Assembly: GCF_900105455.1 (NCBI RefSeq)
Contig: NZ_FNSF01000002.1
Location: forward strand, 489,501 to 553,500
Direction of reading: 5' to 3'
Length of the DNA: 64,000 nucleotides
DNA from: Tenacibaculum sp. MAR_2009_124
GTDB taxonomy: Bacteria; Bacteroidota; Bacteroidia; Flavobacteriales; Flavobacteriaceae
Under the pieces are notes generated by a model. The model had not been told where the DNA came from, made no database searches, and worked only from the letters and a program-made list of their open reading frames with translations. Of this stretch, positions 57,617 to 64,000 are shown one piece after another; the first letter of the stretch is position 1, and the number at the start of each line of letters is the position of its first letter. A program made the translations under genes and the position numbers.

Positions 57617-58381
57617 ATGATTGAAGTTAAAAATTTACATAAAGGATTTGGTGATGTTGAAATTTTAAAAGGAATAACAACGTCATTTAATCCAGGAGAA
57701 ACGAGCCTTATTATAGGTCAAAGTGGTTCAGGAAAAACGGTATTTTTAAAGTCGTTGATTGGATTACACACACCCGAAGCTGGAACAATAATATACAATG
57801 GACGTGTAAACACTGAAATGACCATTGAGGAAAAAAGAGAGTTTAGACAAGAATTAGGGATGGTTTTTCAAGGGAGCGCCTTATTTGATTCACAAACTGT
57901 AGAGGAGAATGTAATGTTTCCGCTTAAAATGTTTACTAAAAAGCCAAATGATGAAATGTTGGATAGAGTAAATATTGTTTTAAAAAGAGTAAATCTTGAA
58001 AACTCAAATACCAAGTTTCCGGCTGAATTATCAGGAGGGATGCAAAAGAGGGTCGCTATTGCCCGAGCCATTGTAATGAATCCTAAATACCTGTTCTGTG
58101 ATGAACCAAACTCAGGTTTAGATCCGCAAACAGCTATTGTGATCGATAATTTAATTCAAGAGATAACCGACGAATATCAAATAACTACAGTTATAAATAC
58201 ACATGACATGAATTCGGTGATGGAAATTGGAGAAAAGATCGTTTTTCTTAAAAATGGAAAGAAAGCGTGGGAAGGAACGAATAAAGAAATCTTCAAAACG
58301 GACAACGAAGCAATAGTCAATTTTGTGTATTCTTCGAACTTATTTAAAAAAGTTAGAAAAGCTTACTTAAATGATTTATAG
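57617..58381 (+). CDS. MlaF-family ABC transporter ATP-binding protein
   Basis: A 254-residue ATPase that powers the MlaE-type permease encoded 1 nt upstream. Walker A is LIIGQSGSGKTVFLKSL, the signature motif is AELSGGMQKRVAIARAIVM, and Walker B is YLFCDEPNSGLDPQTA. The switch His is in NTHDMNSVMEIGEK. The two genes form a short operon directly before the tRNA promoter. Gram-negative lipid-asymmetry maintenance is the known role of such pairs; the exact cargo here is inferred. Confidence 0.94.
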   Translation: MIEVKNLHKGFGDVEILKGITTSFNPGETSLIIGQSGSGKTVFLKSLIGLHTPEAGTIIYNGRVNTEMTIEEKREFRQELGMVFQGSALFDSQTVEENVMFPLKMFTKKPNDEMLDRVNIVLKRVNLENSNTKFPAELSGGMQKRVAIARAIVMNPKYLFCDEPNSGLDPQTAIVIDNLIQEITDEYQITTVINTHDMNSVMEIGEKIVFLKNGKKAWEGTNKEIFKTDNEAIVNFVYSSNLFKKVRKAYLNDL

Positions 58382-58451
58382 GGTAACTTTCTGTCTTTTA
58401 GAGAGGTAAAAAAAAGCTTGTTTTTTTTCTTTAAATAACCTCAAAAAAAGT

Positions 58452-58481
58452 TTGCGAGATCAATAAAAGATTCTATCTTTG
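58452..58481 (+). promoter_or_regulatory. Promoter of the tRNA-Lys/tRNA-Tyr pair
   Basis: TTG at 58452-58454 and TATCTTTG at 58474-58481 are separated by exactly 19 nt, a perfect match to the Bacteroidota -33/-7 consensus. The tRNA-Lys gene begins 33 nt after the -7 box. Confidence 0.85.
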
Positions 58482-58514
58482 CACCCGCAAACGCAGATAT
58501 GCAAAAGCAAAAAT

Positions 58515-58587
58515 GACCGGGTAGCTCAGTTGGTAGAGCATCTCCCTTTTAAGGAGAGGGTCCTGGGTTCGAGCCCCAGCCCGGTCA
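58515..58587 (+). tRNA. tRNA-Lys (anticodon UUU)
   Basis: A complete 73-nt tRNA. The acceptor stem is GACCGGG with CCCGGTC plus discriminator A, and the D arm is GCTCAGTTGGTAGAGC. The anticodon stem TCTCC/GGAGA has the loop CTTTTAA (anticodon TTT), and the T arm is CTGGGTTCGAGCCCCAG. CCA is not fully encoded. It lies 39 nt before tRNA-Tyr and shares one promoter. Confidence 0.97.
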
Positions 58588-58626
58588 CAAAAAGCTTCTT
58601 ATCGAAAGAAGCTTTCATTAGCTCTA

Positions 58627-58709
58627 GGGGAGATTCCAGAGCGGCCAAATGGGACGGACTGTAACTCCGTTGTCTTACGACTTCGCAGGTTCGAATCCTG
58701 CTCTCCCCA
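58627..58709 (+). tRNA. tRNA-Tyr (anticodon GUA)
   Basis: An 83-nt class II tRNA with a long variable arm (GTTGTCTTACGACTTC). The acceptor stem GGGGAGA pairs with TCTCCCC plus A. The anticodon stem ACGGA/TCCGT has the loop CTGTAAC (anticodon GTA), and the T arm GCAGGTTCGAATCCTGC is complete. It follows tRNA-Lys and is followed by a terminator. Confidence 0.97.
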
Positions 58710-58710
58710 C

Positions 58711-58748
58711 AAAAATCTCAATCATTTAGATTGAGGTTTTTGTTTTTT
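58711..58748 (+). terminator. Terminator after the tRNA pair
   Basis: AAAAATCTCAAT pairs with ATTGAGGTTTTT (one G-T pair) across a 7-nt loop, ending in a long T-run. Confidence 0.85.
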
Positions 58749-58770
58749 ATGTAAATTTGCAAAAAAGAAA

Positions 58771-58778
58771 TTGCTTAG
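58771..58778. repeat. Target-site duplication, left copy
   Basis: TTGCTTAG directly abuts the left end (GGATCA) of the insertion sequence and is repeated exactly at 60194-60201 after the right end. An 8-bp duplication is the length made by ISL3-family transposases. Confidence 0.9.
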
Positions 58779-58800
58779 GGATCAAGACTAATAGTTGTGT
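58779..58800. repeat. Insertion sequence left terminal inverted repeat
   Basis: GGATCA, 8 variable bases, then AGTTGTGT form the left end. The right end (60172-60193) read inward is GGATCA, 8 bases, AGTTGTGT, so 16 of 22 positions match, including both end blocks. Confidence 0.85.
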
Positions 58801-59795
58801 TTAGGCAAAAATTTGGATTAATCTAAAAAGAAAGAATTCTACGTTTCTTACCCCCCTGAACTGCGCTCTAAACGCTTTCACTTTCGCATTAAAAGATTCT
58901 GCTGCTGCATTTGTACTTCTGTTGTCAAAATAATTAAGGATGGATTGGAATTTAAACTAATGGAGTTTGCTACTATATTAAAAGCTTTAAACCCTGAATC
59001 TTCAACTTCTTTAAACCATTTAGCAAGTTTTGTATAAGCTACCGCTTTAGTTATTAATCGGTTATTAAATATAGTTCTGAGTTTTTGACATATTACATAT
59101 GCTTTTCTAATGTCTGGGAATTGTTCAAATAAAATCTGAGCTCTAATCTTTTGTTTAGTTGTCCAGTTTGCTTGCGTCTTATAAAGTAAATAGCGGCTTC
59201 TAGCTAAAAGCTGTTTTAAAGTATCTCCGTTACTAAAAGTTATAGGGGTATATGTATTGTTATTGTTTTTAGCATCTTTTATATCATTGTTTTCCTGATC
59301 TATTGCTTCCCAACGATGTTTTATGCGTATATCTTGTAAAGCATCTAAAGCCAATTTTTGCACATGAAATCTATCGGTAACCTGCGTGGCTTTAGGAAAG
59401 CATGTTTTAGCTATTAGTTTCATGGTATTGGCCATGTCTAAAGTGATTTCCTTAACCTTATTTCGTTTGGAGTTTGGAATTTTAAGGAGCTTACCACTAA
59501 CGTCTTCAGCTTTGGTTCCAGCAATAATAGCTACAATACTTCCTGCTTTCCCTTTCGCTTTTTTATTAGTAACAATAGTATAAAGTTCTCCTTTAGATAA
59601 AGCAACTTCATCAATAGAAAGCTGTTTTCCTATATTTTCAGGAAATAGCAACCAATCTTTAGCATGTGACTTCTCTTTCCACTGTTTAAAATCACTTAAA
59701 TAATCTTTAAACTGACGTTGTAATTTTTTACCATTGAGCCCGTAAAAACCTGCTATAGTATGACAGTCATTCGCTTTAGTACTGACTAAGTGCTT
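58801..59795 (-). pseudogene. ISL3/ISAon1-type transposase ORF2, frameshifted
   Basis: The catalytic part of the transposase. Its frame is open from about 59795, with no ATG; it reads HTIAGFYGLNGKKLQRQFKD then WLLFPENIGKQLSIDEVALS and ITLDMANTMKLIAKTCFPKA, with VTDRFHVQKLALDALQDIR. Near 58948 one base (probably an A of a Tyr codon) is lost. After that the original frame carries on in another phase as SILNYFDNRSTNAAAESFNA, KVKAFRAQFRGVRNVEFFL, to a stop at 58801-58803. The uncorrected product ends at 58878 with a nonsense tail and lacks the NAAAESFN motif with its catalytic Glu. Confidence 0.8.
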
Positions 59796-60156
59796 TTAAA
59801 AAAACAGCAAACTCAACGGTCATGCGAGTTCCCTGTGCTACTAAATCCCAATCTCTTTGTACTACTTGTTGAGTTTCTTTATTTAGCCATCTGCGACGTT
59901 TAATATGAAGTAATACTGTTTTACCTCTCAAGGGAAAGTCTTCAATAGTGGTTTCTTTATGAAAACCATGAGATATAATTAACCCTTTTGAAAACTCATC
60001 TGGAATAGCTTTCTTTTCTTCAAAATAAAGATGTAAATCTTTCCCTTGTACTTTATGAGTTGTTAAATTAAAATGTGTGATTAATAACTCAGGGAGTAGA
60101 AATTTTAAAACATCTAATGATAAATCCAAATCTCTCTTTTTTGCAAAAATCAACAT
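59776..60156 (-). CDS. ISL3/ISAon1-type transposase N-terminal region protein (ORF1)
   Basis: A 126-residue product: KRDLDLSLDVLKFLLPELLI, HFNLTTHKVQGKDLHLYFEE, and IEDFPLRGKTVLLHIKRRRW followed by WDLVAQGTRMTVEFAVFLK. This matches the N-terminal region protein of ISAon1-type elements as I recall it. It ends overlapping the ORF2 frame; ORF2 lies +1 relative to it, just after GTTTTTTTAAAA. So the second part may be made by frameshifting or by separate initiation. It is complete. Confidence 0.8.
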   Translation of the reverse strand: MLIFAKKRDLDLSLDVLKFLLPELLITHFNLTTHKVQGKDLHLYFEEKKAIPDEFSKGLIISHGFHKETTIEDFPLRGKTVLLHIKRRRWLNKETQQVVQRDWDLVAQGTRMTVEFAVFLKALSQY

Positions 60157-60171
60157 TTAATATTAATTCAC

Positions 60172-60193
60172 ACACAACTTTTGTGACTGATCC
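60172..60193. repeat. Insertion sequence right terminal inverted repeat
   Basis: Reads ACACAACT, 8 bases, TGATCC on the plus strand, the inverted partner of the left end. The last base touches the second TTGCTTAG copy. Confidence 0.85.
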
Positions 60194-60201
60194 TTGCTTA
60201 G
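60194..60201. repeat. Target-site duplication, right copy
   Basis: TTGCTTAG, identical to 58771-58778. Bases outside the two copies differ (A to the left, C to the right), so the duplication is exactly 8 bp. The stretch 60202-60433 that follows contains no gene; a GC-poor hairpin with AGCCG/CGGTT-like pairing near 60310-60335 precedes a T-run and may be an old terminator. Confidence 0.9.
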
Positions 60202-60433
60202 CATCTTCATGTATGCTATGAAACTAAATTCTAATACGATTTGTGATTAAAAATTTCGTATAAATTAATTGAATTATTATTTCATTATACAAGACAAAAA
60301 AAACAAAGCATAGCCGATAGCTACGGTTTCTTTTTTTAACGCATTAGAATGTAAAAAGAAGCTGTTCATATGCGAAATGTTTACTTGTAAATCGTATAAT
60401 ACATATTAAACTATTTTATAAATTCAAATTATT

Positions 60434-61642
60434 ATGAAAACAACAATGAAAATTGCTGTCATTGCCGTGATGGGAATGAGTTTTGGGTTGAAAGCTCAAG
60501 ATAACAAAATTAGTACTACAGGTGATGTAGGAATAGGAACAACAAGTCCAAGTCATAAATTAAGTGTTTCGTCAAGCGATAATTCAGTATTAGAATTATC
60601 GAGTGATACTTCTGGAACATGGATGGATTTTGAGAATACAGAAGCATCTGCAGGTTCAAGAGTATGGAGTATGGGGCATCTTGGAAGTTCAGGAAAGTTT
60701 GGTATATATCAAAGAGATAATACAAACGAGTATCGTTTTCTAATTACGAAAGAAGGAAAAGTGGGTATTGGAACTTCTGGGCCTAGTCATAAATTAAGTG
60801 TTTCGTCAAGCGATAATTCAGTGATGGAACTATCGAGTGGAACTTCAGGGACATGGATGGATTTTGAGAATACTGCGGCATCTGCAGGTTCAAGATTATG
60901 GAGTATGGGGCATGCTGGAAGTTCAGGGATGTTTGGTATATATCAAAGAGATAATACAAACGAGTATCGATTTCTAATTACGAAAGAAGGAAAAGTGGGT
61001 ATTGGAACTCCTGGGCCTAGTCATAAATTAAGTGTTTCGTCAAGTGATAATTCAGTAATGGAACTGTCGAGTGATACTTCTGGAACATGGATGGATTTTG
61101 AGAATAAAGCGGCTTCTGCGGGTTCAAGGATATGGAGTATTGGACACAATGGGAGAGGTGGAGCTTTTGGTATTTATCAAAGAGACAATACAAATGAATA
61201 TAGATTGTATATTACTAACGATGGAAAAGTGGGAATTGGAACAAATAATCCGAAAGGATTTCAGCTAGGTGTAAATGGAAAAGTAGCAGCGACTGAGGTC
61301 AAGGTAGCGACATATTCTAATTGGTCTGATTTTGTATTTTATGATAATTACCAATTGCCGACACTGAAAGAAGTGGAAGCTCATATTCAAGAAAATGGGC
61401 ATTTAAAAGATATTCCAAGTGCTGAAGAGGTTGAGAAAGATGGTTTCTTTTTAGGAGAAATGGATGCGAAACTATTACAAAAAATTGAAGAACTGACTTT
61501 GTATACCATTCAGCAAGAGAAAAAAATAGAATCATTGCAAGAGCAAAATAGTAAAATCGAAAGTCAACAGAAGCAAATTGACGATCAAAAGAATGAAATC
61601 GAAGAGTTAAAAAAGTTGGTTCAATCTTTGTTAAAAAACTAA
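60434..61642 (+). CDS. Tail-fibre-like surface protein with three 78-residue repeats
   Basis: A 402-residue exported protein. After the signal peptide (MKTTMKIAVIAVMGMSFGLKAQ) come three near-identical 78-residue units beginning VGIGTTSPSHKLSVSSSDNS and ending NEYRFLITKEGK (aa 32-109, 110-187, 188-265). A fourth, partial VGIGT unit leads into a C-terminal region (NWSDFVFYDNYQLPTLKEVE, LKDIPSAEEVEKDGFFLGEM). A Gln/Glu/Lys coiled coil ends the protein. The VGIGT units and C-terminal part are common in Bacteroidota secreted proteins that resemble phage tail fibres and probably trimerise. Function unknown. Confidence 0.82.
   Translation: MKTTMKIAVIAVMGMSFGLKAQDNKISTTGDVGIGTTSPSHKLSVSSSDNSVLELSSDTSGTWMDFENTEASAGSRVWSMGHLGSSGKFGIYQRDNTNEYRFLITKEGKVGIGTSGPSHKLSVSSSDNSVMELSSGTSGTWMDFENTAASAGSRLWSMGHAGSSGMFGIYQRDNTNEYRFLITKEGKVGIGTPGPSHKLSVSSSDNSVMELSSDTSGTWMDFENKAASAGSRIWSIGHNGRGGAFGIYQRDNTNEYRLYITNDGKVGIGTNNPKGFQLGVNGKVAATEVKVATYSNWSDFVFYDNYQLPTLKEVEAHIQENGHLKDIPSAEEVEKDGFFLGEMDAKLLQKIEELTLYTIQQEKKIESLQEQNSKIESQQKQIDDQKNEIEELKKLVQSLLKN
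60527..61228 (+). repeat. Three tandem 234-bp repeats
   Basis: Copies lie at 60527-60760, 60761-60994 and 60995-61228, in frame and without gaps. Long stretches are identical, such as CATAAATTAAGTGTTTCGTC in all three and AATTACGAAAGAAGGAAAAG in copies 1 and 2. The third copy has diverged most at its end. This points to recent in-frame duplication or ongoing gene conversion. Confidence 0.9.
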
Positions 61643-61664
61643 GGTTACTATCGGTATAAATATA

Positions 61665-61698
61665 AATGGTTTAAGAGAGATTCTTAAACCATTTTTTT
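61665..61698 (+). terminator. Terminator after the tail-fibre-like gene
   Basis: AAATGGTTTAAGA pairs with TCTTAAACCATTT around a short loop, followed by a T-run. It lies about 23 nt after the stop. Confidence 0.85.
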
Positions 61699-61774
61699 TG
61701 TTCTTGCCTAAAAAAGTTAACCTTAATTATTAAAATAAATTGGTTTACTTTGATTTAAGATTATCGCTGCAGTC

Positions 61775-62626
61775 ATGGAAACAAGCATTATTTTGATATA
61801 CGGAACACTTTTATTGAGCGTTATTTCAATTTGGACGGAAATTAAACTTTTAAAAAGAATACCATTATGGATTATTTTGCTTGGTCTTTCTTTTACTCTA
61901 GCTGTTATTTTTAAAAGAGTATCAATTGTCGGGTTAATCTATTCTGGTGTATTCGGACTATCCATCTTTTATTTTTATAAACGAAAGAACATTTGGTTGT
62001 TTTTATTAATAATTAGTCTAGCCATCCCTTTGTTTTTTCATTTCTCATTTACTAGTTTCAATAATTACAAATACTTAAATAGTGTTTCCTTATCACCGCA
62101 TTCAATATCCTATAGTTTATACTTTAATCTAGATAAAACGTTAATAGGACTGTTTATTATTGGTTTTAGTTTTAAGAAAATGGATATATCAATAATGTCT
62201 TTATTGAAACGGATAGGAATATCACTGTTGATAATGTCTATTTTCTTTTTTGTATTAACGAGTGTTTTAGATTATTCCAAATTCGATCCGAAGTTACCAA
62301 GCTTTACAATCGTATGGATTCTATGTAATTTGTTCTTTATTTGTATGGCTGAAGAAGCTTTATTTAGAGGTTTTGTTCAAAAAGAATTGGAGATTTTTAT
62401 CAAAGGAAAATTGTCGGGAATTATAAGTGTTGTTATCGCTTCTTTAGTTTTTGGAATGGCTCATTTTAAAGGAGGTTTAATGTATATAATATTATCTTCA
62501 ATAGCAGGGCTGTTTTACGGATACGTTTACTTTAAGACAAAAAGAGTTGAAAGCTCGATGCTTTTGCACTTTCTGTTTAATCTCATTCATTTCTTACTTT
62601 TTGCTTATCCAGCATTGAAGCAATAA
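61775..62626 (+). CDS. CPBP-family intramembrane metalloprotease
   Basis: A 283-residue integral membrane protein with about eight hydrophobic segments and all three CPBP (CAAX-like) motifs: AEEALFRGFVQKEL (Glu193, Glu194), VFGMAHFKGG (His230) and LHFLFNLIH (His265, Asn269). Such proteases cleave within membranes or act in bacteriocin self-immunity. Here no bacteriocin gene is near, so the role is unknown. It stands alone and ends at a shared terminator with the convergent T9SS gene. Confidence 0.9.
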   Translation: METSIILIYGTLLLSVISIWTEIKLLKRIPLWIILLGLSFTLAVIFKRVSIVGLIYSGVFGLSIFYFYKRKNIWLFLLIISLAIPLFFHFSFTSFNNYKYLNSVSLSPHSISYSLYFNLDKTLIGLFIIGFSFKKMDISIMSLLKRIGISLLIMSIFFFVLTSVLDYSKFDPKLPSFTIVWILCNLFFICMAEEALFRGFVQKELEIFIKGKLSGIISVVIASLVFGMAHFKGGLMYIILSSIAGLFYGYVYFKTKRVESSMLLHFLFNLIHFLLFAYPALKQ

Positions 62627-62656
62627 AAAAGAGCCTAGAATTTCTAGGCCCTTTCA
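62624..62656. terminator. Terminator between the convergent CPBP and T9SS genes
   Basis: GCCTAGA and TCTAGGC form a 7-bp stem around an AT loop, flanked by AAAAAAGA on the left and CCTTTC on the right. The A-rich left flank gives a T-run on the minus strand, so it works best for the T9SS gene at 62689. Confidence 0.65.
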
Positions 62657-62688
62657 AAATCAAATTAATTACAACTCTCGCGGGAAAA

Positions 62689-64000
62689 CTATCGTTTCGA
62701 CTTCACAAATGTGGCAGAATGTTGTTCTTTATGGTTTGTTATTTTAATAAAATACAAGCCTGCAGGAAGTTCTTCAATATTAATAGATTTATTAAAAGTA
62801 TTTTGCTTCATTACTTTTCCATTGGCATCTGTAATGATATAGTTTGCATTTAAAATATCCTTATTACTTGAGATATTCAAAACATGACTTGCCGGGTTCG
62901 GATATATCGAAACATTTATAAGTTCATTGGTTATTTTGGGAGTATCCGTTTTTTCAGCTACGCGTAATGCGGTTTGAACAATGTTAATGGTGTAGTCTTC
63001 AACCTCTCCATCGTCAAACATTTCACAAGGAGTTGATGAACTATTGTATTTCAATGAAACACGCATTCTTGTTTCTCCTAATTTCGCTTCAACAGGTGTT
63101 TTTATTGAGAAAACTAAATTGTCACTTTTGGATATAGAAGTAGAAACAATTTTTTCGTTGTCATCAAATTGCCCATTTTGATTATAATCTATCCAAACGG
63201 TGAAGTATTCTGTATAAGGTCCTCCGTTGAAATTACAACTTAATGTTAAATCATTTGTCGAATTCGAAATAATGGTTGCAGTTTTAGCAGTAAAATCTCC
63301 ATATCCTGAATCTGCATTGGATGCATTTGTCATGTCTCCATAAGAAACAAAATCGATCCATTCATACTGAATGTTCTTTCCTTTTGATTCACAATATCCA
63401 ATACTATCGCTGGTAGTCGTTATCTCAATGCTATTACTGTTTTCAGAAACGTTTCCTGCGTAGTCAATTGCCTTTACAAAGAAAGAATAGGTACTATTTT
63501 TAGCGAGTTTTTCAACATTGAAACTCGTTCCGTTTGCAGTCGCTATTTTAGAATTATTACTGTAAATTTCATAAGTCTTTACTTTGACGTTGTCATTAGA
63601 AGCAGTCCAATTTAAGTTCACTGAAGTATCAGAAATATCACTTGCTTTTAAATTCATTGGAGCTTCAGGAGCGATCTCGTCGAGGCCAATTGTCTTATAA
63701 GAGATGTTATCGATTTTAGCTAAATCATTTCCTTTTTTTACAGAACTATCTTTTTTATATGTCCAAGATAAGGTATGTTGACCAGCAGGAACTTTAAAGC
63801 TTGTAGTTGCCCAAGGCTTTTCACCACTCCAACGCTTTTGCTGCTTATCGTCGATTTTAAAAATTAAGAAGTCATACCCTCCCTCAGAAGAAACCATATA
63901 ATCGAATTTAATAGTACTTTCAACTGTAAAGTTTTCTGTAAGTGTTAAAACAGATTCTTGGTTGTCATTGACTGAACCAGATTGTGCGAAGTGATTGCTA
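62689..64000 (-). CDS. T9SS-sorted protein with fibronectin type III and GEVED domains (partial)
   Basis: The frame stays open through the right edge, so the N terminus is missing; at least 437 residues are present. Seen in order: a beta-sandwich end (FKVPAGQHTLSWTYKKDSSV), a fibronectin type III domain (APMNLKASDISDTSVNLNWT, YSFFVKAIDYAGNVSEN), and a GEVED domain (YFTVWIDYNQNGQFDDNEKI, FDDGEVEDYTINI). A type A sorting domain (NVSIYPNPASHVLNISSNK, GLYFIKITNHKEQHSATFVK) ends the protein. The missing front may hold a peptidase or other catalytic domain. It is secreted to the cell surface by T9SS. Confidence 0.88.
   Translation of the reverse strand, partial: SNHFAQSGSVNDNQESVLTLTENFTVESTIKFDYMVSSEGGYDFLIFKIDDKQQKRWSGEKPWATTSFKVPAGQHTLSWTYKKDSSVKKGNDLAKIDNISYKTIGLDEIAPEAPMNLKASDISDTSVNLNWTASNDNVKVKTYEIYSNNSKIATANGTSFNVEKLAKNSTYSFFVKAIDYAGNVSENSNSIEITTTSDSIGYCESKGKNIQYEWIDFVSYGDMTNASNADSGYGDFTAKTATIISNSTNDLTLSCNFNGGPYTEYFTVWIDYNQNGQFDDNEKIVSTSISKSDNLVFSIKTPVEAKLGETRMRVSLKYNSSSTPCEMFDDGEVEDYTINIVQTALRVAEKTDTPKITNELINVSIYPNPASHVLNISSNKDILNANYIITDANGKVMKQNTFNKSINIEELPAGLYFIKITNHKEQHSATFVKSKR

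Larger units (their letters stand above)
58779..60193 (-). mobile_element. ISL3-like insertion sequence (ISAon1 type), 1415 bp
   Basis: A complete element: 22-bp imperfect terminal inverted repeats (ends GGATCA...AGTTGTGT), a perfect 8-bp target duplication (TTGCTTAG) on both sides, and a two-ORF DDE transposase on the minus strand. ORF1 is an N-terminal region protein and ORF2 the catalytic part; the second has a 1-nt deletion near its end. The intact duplication implies a fairly recent insertion. The target is intergenic DNA downstream of the tRNA terminator, so no gene was broken. The family name rests on recalled sequence likeness and the 8-bp duplication. Confidence 0.85.

Noticed and set aside
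58479-58664. A 61-codon open frame across the tRNA genes
   Set aside because: It runs through tRNA-Lys and into tRNA-Tyr; the tRNA folds and shared promoter explain this sequence fully.
60527-61228. Regular repeats resembling a CRISPR array
   Set aside because: The units are 234 bp, contiguous and in frame within one protein; there are no short palindromic repeats with unique spacers and no cas genes nearby.
61775-62626. CPBP protease as part of a bacteriocin-immunity system
   Set aside because: No bacteriocin precursor, double-glycine leader or dedicated ABC exporter is near; the gene stands alone.

Overview
The window is AT-rich DNA from a bacterium of the Bacteroidota, almost certainly a marine-type member of the Flavobacteriaceae. 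The support is the gene order of the S10-spc-alpha ribosomal cluster, flavobacterial promoters (TTG, about 19 nt, TAnnTTTG), several proteins ending in a type IX secretion (T9SS) sorting domain, the PafA-type phosphatase, CtlX, and many SPII lipoproteins. The genus cannot be fixed from this sequence; Tenacibaculum, Kordia or Aquimarina-like genomes are plausible.

Layout. 1-13.9 kb: the end of rplB, then rpsS-rplV-rpsC-rplP-rpmC-rpsQ-rplN-rplX-rplE-rpsN, then (unusually) a hairpin terminator, a membrane LytTR regulator and a membrane acyltransferase, then the rest of the spc and alpha operons (rpsH to rplQ, including secY, infA, rpmJ and rpoA). 13.9-21.3 kb: an unknown secreted protein, carA, eno, an unknown lipoprotein, gltA and an arginase-family gene. 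21.3-22.6 kb: a divergent metallo-beta-lactamase-fold lipoprotein and HxlR regulator. 22.8-30.3 kb: a complete thiamine operon behind a TPP riboswitch (thiS, thiC, a ThiE-like gene, thiD, thiE, thiG, thiH, thiF-rhodanese). 30.3-35.8 kb: minus-strand genes for envelope proteins, a large T9SS beta-propeller protein, a SRPBCC protein and a Crp-like regulator. 36-38.6 kb: ctlX, a small hydrolase and an OmpA lipoprotein. 38.6-43.7 kb: an Lrp regulator with a YdiJ-like FAD/Fe-S dehydrogenase, divergent from a DUF1338 (HglS-like) gene, together suggesting 2-oxoadipate to D-2-hydroxyglutarate to 2-oxoglutarate conversion. 43.8-58.4 kb: beta-propeller proteins, a bestrophin, a sulfatase, an M14 peptidase, a Pmp3-like peptide, two small paralogous secreted basic proteins, a PafA phosphatase and an MlaE/MlaF-type transporter. 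58.5-64 kb: tRNA-Lys and tRNA-Tyr, an ISL3-like insertion sequence with 8-bp target duplications, a tail-fibre-like protein with three near-identical 78-residue repeats, a CPBP protease and the end of a T9SS protein.

The strongest leads are the split ribosomal operon with a possible LytTR operator, the candidate S4 leader RNA, the Lrp/YdiJ/HglS locus, the tandem-repeat surface protein, the exactly bounded insertion sequence with a damaged transposase, and the pair of small secreted basic proteins. I found no CRISPR array, prophage or clear defence system.
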